From positions 1-20,230 of IMG/VR virus record IMGVR_UViG_3300005511_000100: DNA of 20,230 nt. One strand, written 5' to 3'. Shown here in pieces: positions 12,893 to 19,950 of this stretch. Made by a program: the position numbers and the translations under genes. The DNA comes from a virus. The notes under the pieces were generated by a model. The model had not been told where the DNA came from, did not search any database, and saw only the letters and a program-made list of their open reading frames with translations. The first letter of the stretch is position 1. The number at the start of each line of letters is the position of its first letter.

Positions 12893-15420
12893 TGGGCCGC
12901 TCCTTGATCGGCAGCCGCGCCCCCATTGATGGCAGCCGGACGCTCGTAATACCATTCACGCGCGCCTGTTGGCTCGCGCTTCTTTGACCATCCAAACTTG
13001 CGCATGATCGCCCCCACGCGCATCGTCTCCGCACGCGCAGGTCCAAGCTTCGACAGTTCGAAGTGCAGCGCCTTCGTAAGGATTTCGCGCGCTGTAACAC
13101 GCTTGATTTTTCCAGACAGCGTCGGTTTTTTGTCGGAATCAATGCCTTCCAAATACTCGTAGATTCGTCCGCGCCAAGGATCCGGAATTTCCCTATCGTC
13201 TTGTACCGGCCCGATCAGCCGTTGTTGTTGCTCAAACGTGGGCCACCACTTGACGCCCTGGCGCATCAGCGCAATTGCTTCTCCGAATAGTTGATCGCGA
13301 TCCGCTGCCAGGCTTTTGAGGTCAATCCACCCCGTCTCTACCGGCCAGAACCGACGGTTACCTGTCGCATCCTTGAAATATGCATCTTCATTTGTTGTAG
13401 CGGCGAATGCGCATCGGCGCGGTACATTTTTCATCCTGCGGCCGTATGGCTCGCGGAAGCGGTCCACCGTGCTCGACATAAATGCCTTGATCGCAGTTAC
13501 CTCGGACCGATTGAACTGCTCCAACTCGGCAACTTCGTAAAGCCATACACCTTGGATCGACAGGAAGCCATCCTTGTCACCCATTCGGAAAGGTGTGTCG
13601 GCAAACCAGTCACCTCCCAACACTTTCAGCGCTGTAGATTTGCCTTGCCCTTGCCCGCCTTCAAACACAGGCGCATGGTCATTCTTCACGCCTGGCTTGT
13701 AGCCTCGCATCACGATCCCGATGAAGAACATAGTCGATACCAATCGCATGTACTCAGAATCCTCTGCACTCCAATAGCGTGACAGGGCGGTTGCTACGCG
13801 GGCTTGGCCGTCCCACGCGCTTTCGCAGTGGTCCAGATAGTCCTTCACAGGGTCGAAGCTATGCTCGCGAGCTGCTTGTGCGACACCGCGCTCAATATCG
13901 CCAATCGACGCCAGGACGAGTCCATAGTTCTGCGCCAGGTACATGCCGAGGCTAAAGTCATCTGACTCGGTCCATTCCCCGGGTGCCGATTGCCATGGGG
14001 TGGCGCGGCGCTTCATCTGGAGCCCGGAAAAGAGATCCAAGCCGACCAATCCTTGAAGTTTGGCGTCATGGCACATTACAAGGTAGACGTTCTCGCGGCA
14101 TCCTTTGATACCGCCGTTAGCCGTCGGGATCAGTCTCTCTCTCAATTCACCGGCCGAGAGTCCTTGCGCGGCGCTAGCCGGCCGTGGGGTAGAAGCCAGT
14201 TCCGTATTCGCGCCTTCGTCCAGCCATGCCGGAACTTCGCTGTCTGGAACGGAATCTACCGAACGCTCGGCTTGCGCGTGCAAGGGGTCTTTGTCCTGCT
14301 GCGCAAGCACATCGTGACGCAATCGCGTCACCCAGGCGACAACAGCGTCGGCGCCCCCGCCCTCATCAATCAGGTCGGCAACGTCCCAACCATCAGGCAC
14401 TTCGCCAGGTCGCGGGATGTCGACGAAGAAAACGTTGCAGCCCTGTTTGCCTAGCACCTCCGCGACCATTTGCATCGCCATCATGCCTGGCTGTTCTGAC
14501 TCGGGCTTGAGCTGGCCTTCCTTAGCGTGGCCCTTCTTGTAGCACTTCGCGTCCGCGTCTGGCCACAAGATCACATCGCAATCGCGGACAGCAGACCAAT
14601 CGGTCTTCTCTACCGCCTTGCCGCCGCCAGGCCATGAAATTAGATCGAACTCTGCCCCGACGAGGGCGTGCGCCTTGTCGGCACATTTCTCCCCTTCTAC
14701 CACCAGCTTTGGAACGCCCGCACGCAGAGCACCTTGCAAATATAGTGGACGCGGCTCCGGGAAGCTGATCCAACGCCACTCTCTTGCCTTCGTCTCAGGA
14801 TGTTGCGCGAATACGCACGGTAGGACTTCTTTGCCACCGTCGGAAGTCGTGAAGCGATACACGACGCCCAACAAGCGCCCTTCCTGGTCTTTATACTCCC
14901 AGGTTGCATCTGGCCGACCGCGCACCACATGAGCTTTGGGATATGGCCCTGCGTTGCTTGGCACCGGCAGGATCGGGCTCCAGGGAGTTTTCTTCTTCAC
15001 GGCCGGATGCGCTTCTACCCCACTTCGGGCTGGCGCAGGCGGCGGAGTCTTTGGTTTGGCCTGCGGCGCTGGTGTCGCTGATCGCGATGACGCTTTCGCC
15101 TTCCAGTCAGGATTGTCGGTCAAAGGCACGCCCAACACTCCAGCGAGCTGCGCGCATGCCTTGCCTTGCGAAAGTCCGTGGATATGCGCATACAGCGAGA
15201 TGAGGCCGCCGCCAGCTTCGCCGTCAGCGGAGAAGTCGGCCCAAAAGCCCGCCTTCTCGCCAACCAAACGAACGCGCATTGATTTTCCGGCCTCACCAAA
15301 ACGTGAGCCGATGCAGAACTCAGCGCCTTCGCGCACGCCGTTCGGGAACCACTCCGCAAGCAAGGAATCTATTGAGCCAAGTGCCGCCGACTCAACCCGA
15401 CCAAAATCGTCAAGTGTCAC
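12889..15420 (-). CDS. Primase-helicase with TOPRIM and VapE-type ATPase domains
   Basis: 843 residues with a GTG start overlapping the preceding stop (GTGA). The N-terminal 100 residues resemble the zinc-free primase-associated region of phage primases. A Pro/Ala/Lys-rich linker lies at about 115-150. A TOPRIM-like domain at about 235-365 has VVEGEKCADKA (240-250) and WPDADAK (286-292). The C-terminal domain (about 500-800) is the virulence-associated E / superfamily 3-like ATPase: Walker A GGQGQGKST (588-596), Walker B VWLYEVAELEQ (625-635), and the sensor region TNEDAYFKDATGNRRFWPVE (676-695), where the arginines are typical. It would prime and unwind DNA at the phage origin. It is the only clear replication enzyme in the window. 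Confidence 0.92.
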   Translation of the reverse strand: MTLDDFGRVESAALGSIDSLLAEWFPNGVREGAEFCIGSRFGEAGKSMRVRLVGEKAGFWADFSADGEAGGGLISLYAHIHGLSQGKACAQLAGVLGVPLTDNPDWKAKASSRSATPAPQAKPKTPPPAPARSGVEAHPAVKKKTPWSPILPVPSNAGPYPKAHVVRGRPDATWEYKDQEGRLLGVVYRFTTSDGGKEVLPCVFAQHPETKAREWRWISFPEPRPLYLQGALRAGVPKLVVEGEKCADKAHALVGAEFDLISWPGGGKAVEKTDWSAVRDCDVILWPDADAKCYKKGHAKEGQLKPESEQPGMMAMQMVAEVLGKQGCNVFFVDIPRPGEVPDGWDVADLIDEGGGADAVVAWVTRLRHDVLAQQDKDPLHAQAERSVDSVPDSEVPAWLDEGANTELASTPRPASAAQGLSAGELRERLIPTANGGIKGCRENVYLVMCHDAKLQGLVGLDLFSGLQMKRRATPWQSAPGEWTESDDFSLGMYLAQNYGLVLASIGDIERGVAQAAREHSFDPVKDYLDHCESAWDGQARVATALSRYWSAEDSEYMRLVSTMFFIGIVMRGYKPGVKNDHAPVFEGGQGQGKSTALKVLGGDWFADTPFRMGDKDGFLSIQGVWLYEVAELEQFNRSEVTAIKAFMSSTVDRFREPYGRRMKNVPRRCAFAATTNEDAYFKDATGNRRFWPVETGWIDLKSLAADRDQLFGEAIALMRQGVKWWPTFEQQQRLIGPVQDDREIPDPWRGRIYEYLEGIDSDKKPTLSGKIKRVTAREILTKALHFELSKLGPARAETMRVGAIMRKFGWSKKREPTGAREWYYERPAAINGGAAADQGAAQ

Positions 15421-15836
15421 GCGGTGGCTTTCTTGGCTGTGGATTTAAATGGGACCTCAACCCCGCCCATCACAGAAGGGTGGTCGCGGTAATCAAACGC
15501 GCCAGGGCGCACGACCATAGGGCTGCGACTTCTCAGTGGCCGAAAGCCTCCACCTACTCGCGGAGCGGCGGGAATGCCAACGTACTTATCTTGCTCGGGC
15601 ACGATGCCCAGGTAGCGCTGGCCATTGATTGTAATGGTGACCTTGTCGAATTCGACGCGAGCCAGACCTGCAACGCGAACGCGCGTCACAACCTTGTCTT
15701 CGAAGTCGTGCAAGGAATCCTTACGGTCGACAAGGTTACGCAGCTCGTCAACGGTCGCAGTCCCGCCCAACTGTTGAAGCATCGCCACACATTTTGCGGC
15801 GCGGCTGCCTTGACGCGGGAGATCATGATTAGACAT
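15417..15836 (-). CDS. Small early-operon protein, unknown function (139 aa)
   Basis: 139 residues. The start at 15836 is preferred because GGGAGG lies six bases upstream; it overlaps the upstream gene by eight bases. The N-terminal half (AAKCVAMLQQLGGTATVDEL, then RNLVDRK and RVRVAGLARVEFDKVTITI) looks like a winged-helix domain: a helix, a second helix and a beta wing ending in a hydrophobic strand. It could therefore bind DNA, perhaps assisting replication together with the primase-helicase, to which it is translationally coupled. The C-terminal half is Pro/Arg/Gly-rich and basic. I do not recognise a named family. Confidence 0.6.
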   Translation of the reverse strand: MSNHDLPRQGSRAAKCVAMLQQLGGTATVDELRNLVDRKDSLHDFEDKVVTRVRVAGLARVEFDKVTITINGQRYLGIVPEQDKYVGIPAAPRVGGGFRPLRSRSPMVVRPGAFDYRDHPSVMGGVEVPFKSTAKKATA

Positions 15837-16341
15837 TGGCGGCCTCCCGCGCGGCAATTACGGGGCTCGGCATCGGATAGCTAATCAGTTCCATCAGGGC
15901 CGTCATTTCGCTGATGGTTTTGTGCATGCGCCATCCAATTTCGCGCAGCGCGGCACGCTCCTTCGCATCGATGATGCCGTCCTCTTTGGCAGCCCGCCAT
16001 GCGCGCGACAAGTCGCCAAGTTCCTCATTCAGCTCAAAGAGTTTGTCATGGACCTCGTCGTCTGAAAGGTCGCCAGGTTGAGGCAGTTCACAGAACACGC
16101 CGCCACTCGCTTGCGCGACTGCCTGCGCAAAATGCGTGGTGCCGGCGTAGCGCTGGATCAGCAGTGCGGTATCGACACGCATGCCGCTGCCCTTCACTTC
16201 ATACACCCGTTGTTCGAGCGCGGACTTAGTCAGGCCCAGGGTTGCAGCAGTTCCGGCCCAGCCATGAACCTTGATCATTTCTTGGTATGCAGCTAACAAC
16301 TCCACAGTATCGTCCTTTAGTTCTTGGGTTTCAGATAACAA
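15829..16341 (-). CDS. YmfL-like putative regulatory protein (CII-position)
   Basis: 170 residues from a TTG start at 16341. Residues about 16-55 (AAYQEMIKVHGWAGTAATLG, then LTKSALEQRVYEVKG) form a helix-turn-helix matching the YmfL group of prophage regulators. Its C-terminal part (ALREIGWRMHKTISEMTALM) has the family's 'H-K-T-x-x-E-M/L' helix. It is the second gene after the leftward promoter, following the Cro-like gene, the position of cII in lambda. It may regulate lysogeny or early gene expression; related proteins lack a firmly established role. The ribosome binding site at the TTG is poor, so expression may depend on translation of upstream message; an ATG at 16278 is an alternative but would remove part of the first helix. 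Confidence 0.7.
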   Translation of the reverse strand: MLSETQELKDDTVELLAAYQEMIKVHGWAGTAATLGLTKSALEQRVYEVKGSGMRVDTALLIQRYAGTTHFAQAVAQASGGVFCELPQPGDLSDDEVHDKLFELNEELGDLSRAWRAAKEDGIIDAKERAALREIGWRMHKTISEMTALMELISYPMPSPVIAAREAANV

Positions 16342-16474
16342 AACTTTTATCTACTATTCGCTCACCCCTACTTCACTTCATTCGACTATGCCCACTGTTC
16401 ATGCAGCCGAACTGCACGCCCGCGAACCACCGACGGAAGAGGTGTTTCAAGCACCAAAGCAAGGAAATGGCGAA

Positions 16475-16696
16475 TTACTTCTCTTGGGGATCTGCCGGCG
16501 GCATCCAGATGTCGGGCCTGAGTTCGTGGAGAGACAGCCGCGACTCGGCGAGGACGAGTGCCTTGCACAATTTCGGTCCAGGGCGACGATGCCCGCCGCC
16601 GATCAAGTAGAGGTAGCCCACCGATGAGCCGACGGCAGCTGCCAACGATTCGCGCTCGGCTGGGGTTGCTTGCCTAAGGAAGGTTTTCATGTCCAT
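16475..16696 (-). CDS. YdaS/Cro-like small DNA-binding regulator
   Basis: 73 residues starting MDMKTFLRQATPAERESLAA. Residues 15-45 (AERESLAAAVGSSVGYLYLI, then GGGHRRPGPKLCKALVLAES) form a helix-turn-helix of the YdaS/Cro group, with the typical 'GTSVGYLxxIxGGHRRPxPxL' pattern. The family ends with 'LRPDIWP', seen here as ELRPDIWMPP. In prophages it occurs divergently from the CI-type repressor, as here, and is thought to act as the Cro counterpart that favours lytic growth. The start at 16696 is chosen for the family-like N-terminus; TTG 16702 and ATG 16691 are alternatives. Its promoter -10 box ends only seven bases before this ATG. Confidence 0.85.
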   Translation of the reverse strand: MDMKTFLRQATPAERESLAAAVGSSVGYLYLIGGGHRRPGPKLCKALVLAESRLSLHELRPDIWMPPADPQEK

Positions 16697-16702
16697 AGGC
16701 AA

Positions 16703-16731
16703 ACTTTACCTAAAAGATAAACTTACCGCAA
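16703..16731 (-). promoter_or_regulatory. Leftward early promoter (PR-like)
   Basis: On the minus strand a TTGCGG -35 (16726-16731), 17-base spacer and TAAAGT -10 (16703-16708). The -10 and spacer coincide with an operator copy. The same promoter sequence occurs in the opposite orientation at 17653-17681. The expected transcription start is at or next to the Cro-like ATG. Confidence 0.6.
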
Positions 16732-16771
16732 GCACTGTTTATCTTTTTGGTCATTTATCTTTTCGGTAAAA
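16704..16771. promoter_or_regulatory. Operator cluster with three copies (OR-like)
   Basis: Three copies of a TTTATCTTTTnGGTAAA motif: 16704-16722 (inverse), 16737-16753 and 16753-16771 (direct). They lie between the divergent Cro-like and repressor genes. Spacing and position match repressor and Cro operators. Confidence 0.75.
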
Positions 16772-16797
16772 ACGTTGATCATCCGGGGATGGGACCA

Positions 16798-17535
16798 ATG
16801 AAGAGAGAAGACATCCGGCGTGAAAACGCGCGAAAACTCGCAGCTGATGCTGGCGGGCTGACGGAATTCGCCCGTAAAACCGGGATGGAGAACTCTCAAG
16901 TCAGCCAGCTCATTGGAAAGAACCCAACCAAAAACATCGGCAACATAGTTGCAGCCCGAATCGAGAACGCCTTTGACCTTGTTGAAGGCTCTTTAGACAT
17001 TGCGCCGCAACCCGGGGCAGTCGAGCAATCCGAGATTTCGTCGAACCGCACCGGCGCCGATGCAACTATCTTCCCAGGCGCTCGCCCAATCAGGGTTGAG
17101 GACGAGAATTCGCCACATCTTCACCCGATTCCGAAAGTGACGTTGAAGCTCCAAGCAGGTGTAACCGGTTTTGAAACTGAACCCGATATGCGTGACGGCG
17201 GCACGCTGGGTATTTCTCGTTCGTGGATTGAGCGAAAGGGCTATAACCCTAAAGACCTGGTCGCAATCCAGGTACGCGGTGAAAGCATGGAACCGACGTT
17301 CTATGAAGACGATACGGTCGTCATCAATCTTGCGGACACAAAGCTAACTGACAATGGCGTCTATGCCGTCAATTACGAAGGCGAAGCTGTAGTGAAGCGC
17401 CTTTCTCGAGACGCAGGTCAATGGTGGCTTATGTCCGACAATCCCGATCAGCGCAAATATTTCCGGCGTGCGTGCCAGGGGAATCGCTGCATCATCGTTG
17501 GCCGCGTAGTCCGTCGCGAAGGCGACAACTTCTAG
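16798..17535 (+). CDS. CI/LexA-type phage repressor with S24 self-cleavage domain
   Basis: 245 residues from ATG 16798, preceded by GGGGA eight bases upstream; ATG 16789 is an alternative. Residues about 1-65 are a lambda-repressor-type DNA-binding domain (LTEFARKTGMENSQVSQLIG with a following helix). Residues 110-240 are a LexA-like peptidase: Ser163 in RGESMEPTFYEDD and Lys200 in EAVVKRLSR form the catalytic dyad, and Ala120-Gly121 (KLQAGVTG) is a likely autocleavage site. It would hold the early promoters shut in the lysogen and be inactivated by RecA-stimulated self-cleavage after DNA damage. It is the only rightward gene between the two operator clusters. Confidence 0.92.
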   Translation: MKREDIRRENARKLAADAGGLTEFARKTGMENSQVSQLIGKNPTKNIGNIVAARIENAFDLVEGSLDIAPQPGAVEQSEISSNRTGADATIFPGARPIRVEDENSPHLHPIPKVTLKLQAGVTGFETEPDMRDGGTLGISRSWIERKGYNPKDLVAIQVRGESMEPTFYEDDTVVINLADTKLTDNGVYAVNYEGEAVVKRLSRDAGQWWLMSDNPDQRKYFRRACQGNRCIIVGRVVRREGDNF

Positions 17536-17627
17536 GGCAAATCGCCCGAAACTTCACCTTTCTGGTAAACGCCTTCCCGACTACCGAGATAGATTTGGCT
17601 AAATAGCAACACTTCTGCACGCCGGCA

Positions 17628-17680
17628 ATTTAATCTTTTTGGTAAAAATTACTTGCGGTAAGTTTATCTTTTGGGTAAAG
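17628..17680. promoter_or_regulatory. Operator cluster with two copies (OL-like)
   Basis: Two direct copies of the operator motif, at 17628-17647 (slightly divergent) and 17662-17680. The second is part of the 29-base element (17652-17680) that mirrors 16704-16732 with one mismatch. It lies downstream of the repressor and upstream of the rightward early operon. Confidence 0.75.
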
Positions 17681-17681
17681 T
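17653..17681 (+). promoter_or_regulatory. Rightward early promoter (PL-like)
   Basis: TTGCGG (17653-17658), 17-base spacer, TAAAGT (17676-17681), identical in both boxes to the leftward promoter. The operator copy covers spacer and -10. The first gene starts 23 bases downstream of the -10 box. Confidence 0.6.
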
Positions 17682-17703
17682 TTCTTCATCTAGGCTAACT
17701 ACG

Positions 17704-18099
17704 ATGGAGAAACCAGTGATTGCCACATCATTTTCGGCCGCAATCTCGGCCAAGCTCACCCCCGGGCAGCTAATCAACCAGCTGATCGACGAGGCATTTA
17801 AGCCTTCGTTGAGACGGCTGGAGCGGAGCCCTGAATACGTTAATGGCGCGCGCGCGCTCTTATTGCAGCAGTTCGTCGGCAAGCCATTAGCTTCGCTTTA
17901 CCCATACGGAACCGCTGCAGCGGATGCATTCTTTGCCGGCGTTGAAGAGGGACGAGCAATCCATGCGAGGTATCTTGCTGCGAGACGAATTGGTACCTCT
18001 ATTTCCGGGCTCGCCGGCCTAAAGGGGCACGCCTACATCGCAGCCCGAAACCTGAATAAGCCGGTCGAGCGCGTAATTGATGCCGAGGTGGCGAAATGA
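17704..18099 (+). CDS. Unknown early protein, first gene of PL operon (131 aa)
   Basis: 131 residues from ATG 17704. An in-frame start further upstream (17671) would lie inside the operator and is rejected. The sequence is helical: LTPGQLINQLIDEAFKPSLR, then ARALLLQQFVGKPLASLYPY, and a basic C-terminal part with AARRIGTSISGLAGLKGHAY. No membrane segment, signal peptide or metal-binding motif is visible. It is the first product after repression is lifted from the rightward promoter. In other phages this position often carries host-takeover, recombination or anti-defence proteins, but nothing here identifies a role. The next gene starts within its stop codon (ATGA). Confidence 0.75.
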   Translation: MEKPVIATSFSAAISAKLTPGQLINQLIDEAFKPSLRRLERSPEYVNGARALLLQQFVGKPLASLYPYGTAAADAFFAGVEEGRAIHARYLAARRIGTSISGLAGLKGHAYIAARNLNKPVERVIDAEVAK

Positions 18100-18614
18100 T
18101 TGAGCGCGCACCAGCCATATCAATGGCAACGAGCGCTCTTAGCGATCATGCCGTGGCGCTGATGTCCAGCATGGAAAAACTCCGTGCGGCTGCGACGAGT
18201 GCCGCCGAGCTTTTGCTCCAGGCAGGATTTGCTGGAATGCGCGGTGACACTGCAGACGATCTTCGCGTTGCTATCGTAGTACATGAACATCTGCTGCAGG
18301 AATTCAACATCAAGGTTCGCACCAATACTGGCACGTTGGAATTTCAAACCCAGGCACGCGATGCGGTCAGCGCGGCGACCGCAGCTCTTGCCCAGGCTGG
18401 TGATTCGCCTTGCGGCGTCACCATCACTCCAGCAAATCCAGATCGAGCATCTCTTGCCGCTGCACATCGCGCCCTCAAAGTGGCGGCGCCTCTTGACGAC
18501 GCGCTCAAAGATCCAAGCCTGAGAACTGCATTGCACTCGTATGCCCGGAAGCATCCAGCACGCCGACCTACGACAACCGACTTCAAGTCCCTCGCGGCGA
18601 ACGACCGTGACTAG
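18096..18614 (+). CDS. Unknown early protein, second gene of PL operon (172 aa)
   Basis: 172 residues, starting in the ATGA overlap with the previous gene; an ATG at 18123 is a weaker alternative. It is Ala-rich and mostly helical (MEKLRAAATSAAELLLQAGF; DAVSAATAALAQAGDS), with a short segment TADDLRVAIVVHEHLLQEFN in the first half and a basic C-terminus containing HSYARKHPARRPTTTDF. It has no recognisable catalytic motif or membrane segment. The operon context (early, repressor-controlled) is the only functional clue. Confidence 0.7.
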   Translation: MIERAPAISMATSALSDHAVALMSSMEKLRAAATSAAELLLQAGFAGMRGDTADDLRVAIVVHEHLLQEFNIKVRTNTGTLEFQTQARDAVSAATAALAQAGDSPCGVTITPANPDRASLAAAHRALKVAAPLDDALKDPSLRTALHSYARKHPARRPTTTDFKSLAANDRD

Positions 18615-18624
18615 CCGAAAGAAT

Positions 18625-18903
18625 ATGAACGCATTCAAGAACCATACTTCCATTGTCGCGCAAATGAGCCCGATGCCAGCTGAACAGGTGATCGCCAGCC
18701 TTGTTAGCGAGTTGCTGGCCGCCGGTCAAATACTAAACGCGCTACATCACTATTCGCCGATGTCTTCGCTGCTGCATGCCATGGCTGATTTGCAGCAGCG
18801 CAACATCATCGAACAAGACCTTTTACGCGTCCCAGAGCGCAAAGCAGCTCTAAGCATGGCCAAGAATTTCGGGTCCACAGCTTTCAAGAAGGAGAATCGG
18901 TAA
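18625..18903 (+). CDS. Unknown small early protein, third gene of PL operon (92 aa)
   Basis: 92 residues from ATG 18625, with GAAAG nearby as a weak ribosome binding site. A GTG at 18607, overlapping the previous stop, is an alternative and would add six residues. The sequence is helical: PMPAEQVIASLVSELLAAGQ, ILNALHHYSPMSSLLHAMAD, LQQRNIIEQDLLRVPERKAA, with a basic C-terminus. It might form helical dimers. No family recognised. Its stop overlaps the next ATG (TAATG), so the four genes are one translational unit. Confidence 0.6.
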   Translation: MNAFKNHTSIVAQMSPMPAEQVIASLVSELLAAGQILNALHHYSPMSSLLHAMADLQQRNIIEQDLLRVPERKAALSMAKNFGSTAFKKENR

Positions 18904-19118
18904 TGAAGGCTGCCATGTTTTTAGTCCTCAAGTATGACCGGATGTTCATGCGCCTAGAAGAGATATGTGCCGAAATTGACATTTCGGTCGGCACTGCACG
19001 CAACAAGATGAGCGCTGGAACCTTTCCGATTCCTACCCGCAAATCCGGCAAACATGTGATTGCCGACGTACGCGATGTTGGCAAGTATCTTGATGACTGC
19101 AGGTTGGGCCCTGCATAG
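18903..19118 (+). CDS. Small winged-helix DNA-binding protein (PrtN- or excisionase-like)
   Basis: 71 residues. It begins MKAAMFLVLKYDRMFMRLEE and continues ICAEIDISVGTARNKMSAGT, then FPIPTRKSGKHVIADVRDVG and a final helix. This follows the PrtN/AlpA pattern: a short N-terminal strand ('FLxxxY'), a helix-turn-helix with 'L-x-x-I-C', a Gly-x-Phe-Pro-Ile-Pro turn into the wing, and a last 'D-V-x-x-Y-L/I-D' helix. Relatives either activate prophage/pyocin genes or act as directionality factors for excision. As the last gene of the early rightward operon near the attachment site, an excisionase role is attractive but unproven. A terminator follows. Confidence 0.65.
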   Translation: MKAAMFLVLKYDRMFMRLEEICAEIDISVGTARNKMSAGTFPIPTRKSGKHVIADVRDVGKYLDDCRLGPA

Positions 19119-19119
19119 C

Positions 19120-19153
19120 AAGGAGCCATGGAAAACCGTGGCCCCTTTTTTTT
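19120..19153 (+). terminator. Rho-independent terminator of the PL operon
   Basis: AAGG-A-GCCATGG, loop AAAA, CCGTGGC-C-CCTT (19120-19147; a 7-bp core stem with one T-G pair extended by four more pairs) followed by a run of T to 19153. It lies two bases beyond the last operon stop codon. Confidence 0.85.
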
Positions 19154-19175
19154 GGGAGTGCAACTGAGTACTGGC

Positions 19176-19640
19176 TCAGGCAATAATCTCTCCAGAATCT
19201 AAGTATGCTTCTGCGATTTTCGCAAATCGCTTCATTTGCAAGCTATCTTGAGTAGTCTTCATATCTGCAATCTTATGCGCGTCAGGCTCCGGGAGCACAT
19301 AGATTAGTAGAAATTCAGTATTTTTTCCGTTTGCAACATACACAAGGACGCGATTGCTGGTCTTTTTCGCTCCTTTCCCATTGTGGACGCCGCGGTCATA
19401 GGCTTTGTCCCAGCTTTTAAGTGCAAGCTGATCGGTAATTGGGACTAAGTGAACGTGTCGAAGTGCATATTGCTGAAGACCAACGGCGGGCGTCCTATAA
19501 CCGCCATCTTTTCCAAATAAGTAGTGCCCGTATTCGTCGCCTGACTTCCATTCAATGAAGCCATCGATCAGCTCGTCTGCATCATCCGGTCCCTGAGCGT
19601 CTAAAAGCGCCTTAAGGGCTTTGGTTATTTCAACCTTCAT
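19176..19640 (-). CDS. YafO-family type II toxin (putative ribosome-dependent mRNA interferase)
   Basis: 154 residues. The family pattern is clear: EYGHYLFGKDGGYRTP (36-51, YafO 'FGRD..Y'), LRHVHLVPI (60-68, YafO 'H-I-H-L'), NRVLVYVANG (96-105), LLIYVLPEPDAHKIAD (111-126, YafO 'L-P-E/P-H-x-x-A'), and a C-terminal MKRFAKIAEAYLD helix (136-148). YafO inhibits translation by ribosome-dependent mRNA cleavage. Classical YafO is about 130 residues; this one is longer in the middle (KAYDRGVHNGKGAKKTSN). It is convergent with the PL operon. No recognised antitoxin is adjacent: the upstream small gene is separated by about 100 bases and a terminator. It may be a lysogenic (moron) gene. Confidence 0.8.
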   Translation of the reverse strand: MKVEITKALKALLDAQGPDDADELIDGFIEWKSGDEYGHYLFGKDGGYRTPAVGLQQYALRHVHLVPITDQLALKSWDKAYDRGVHNGKGAKKTSNRVLVYVANGKNTEFLLIYVLPEPDAHKIADMKTTQDSLQMKRFAKIAEAYLDSGEIIA

Positions 19641-19668
19641 ATGCGCCTGTTACAAATGCCTGGTCAAT

Positions 19669-19708
19669 AAAAAAAGCCGCTGAACCGCAAATGCGGACCA
19701 AGCGACTT
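19669..19708 (-). terminator. Terminator between the small upstream gene and the YafO-like toxin
   Basis: On the minus strand an 8-bp outer stem (AAGTCGCT with AGCGGCTT, one T-G pair; 19701-19708 and 19674-19681) encloses a 4-bp inner hairpin (CCGC-ATTT-GCGG) and is followed by seven T residues. A second hairpin with a UUCG-type loop (about 19719-19730) precedes it. This should limit read-through into the toxin gene. Confidence 0.7.
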
Positions 19709-19744
19709 TTCAGCCATACCGCCGAAGCGGCAACTAGCGATAGA

Positions 19745-19939
19745 TTATTCTACGACAATGTGCGCAAACGCCTTGAAGGCGGACTCGGCGCTAAATGCTT
19801 CATTCGAATAGATTCGACCAAAAGCAGCTTTTCGCTTTTCCGAAATCGAAGCTGCAGCTTTAGCCGAGGTCGAACGGCCTGATGCCCCGCCGATCCGATG
19901 GGCCATGAAAGCCACCTTCATCAATTTTTTCTTCCTCAC
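19745..19939 (-). CDS. Small basic protein, unknown; possible toxin partner
   Basis: 64 residues from GTG 19939, which has AGGAG six bases upstream; a longer frame reaches 19984 and an ATG at 19921 is another candidate. The sequence is Ala/Lys/Ser-rich: MRKKKLMKVAFMAHRIGGAS, then GRSTSAKAAASISEKRKAAF and GRIYSNEAFSAESAFKAFAH. It is too short and simple to identify. It lies upstream of the YafO-like toxin, separated by hairpins, and beside the attachment site, so it may be an antitoxin, an unrelated accessory gene, or not a gene. The start and a fair -10 box argue that it is expressed. Confidence 0.45.
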   Translation of the reverse strand: MRKKKLMKVAFMAHRIGGASGRSTSAKAAASISEKRKAAFGRIYSNEAFSAESAFKAFAHIVVE

Positions 19940-19950
19940 GTTCTGCTCCT

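Noticed and set aside
16342-16474. Possible extra small gene between the Cro-like and YmfL-like genes
   Set aside because: Only a nine-residue frame exists on the leftward strand and nothing resembles a gene. I see no terminator either.
16747-16797. Longer N-terminus for the repressor starting at 16747
   Set aside because: It would begin inside an operator copy, and typical repressor sequence begins after the ATG at 16798.
19669-19740. Type III toxin-antitoxin RNA (repeat RNA plus terminator before toxin)
   Set aside because: The hairpins precede the toxin as in type III systems, but there are no tandem repeats and the toxin belongs to a type II family.
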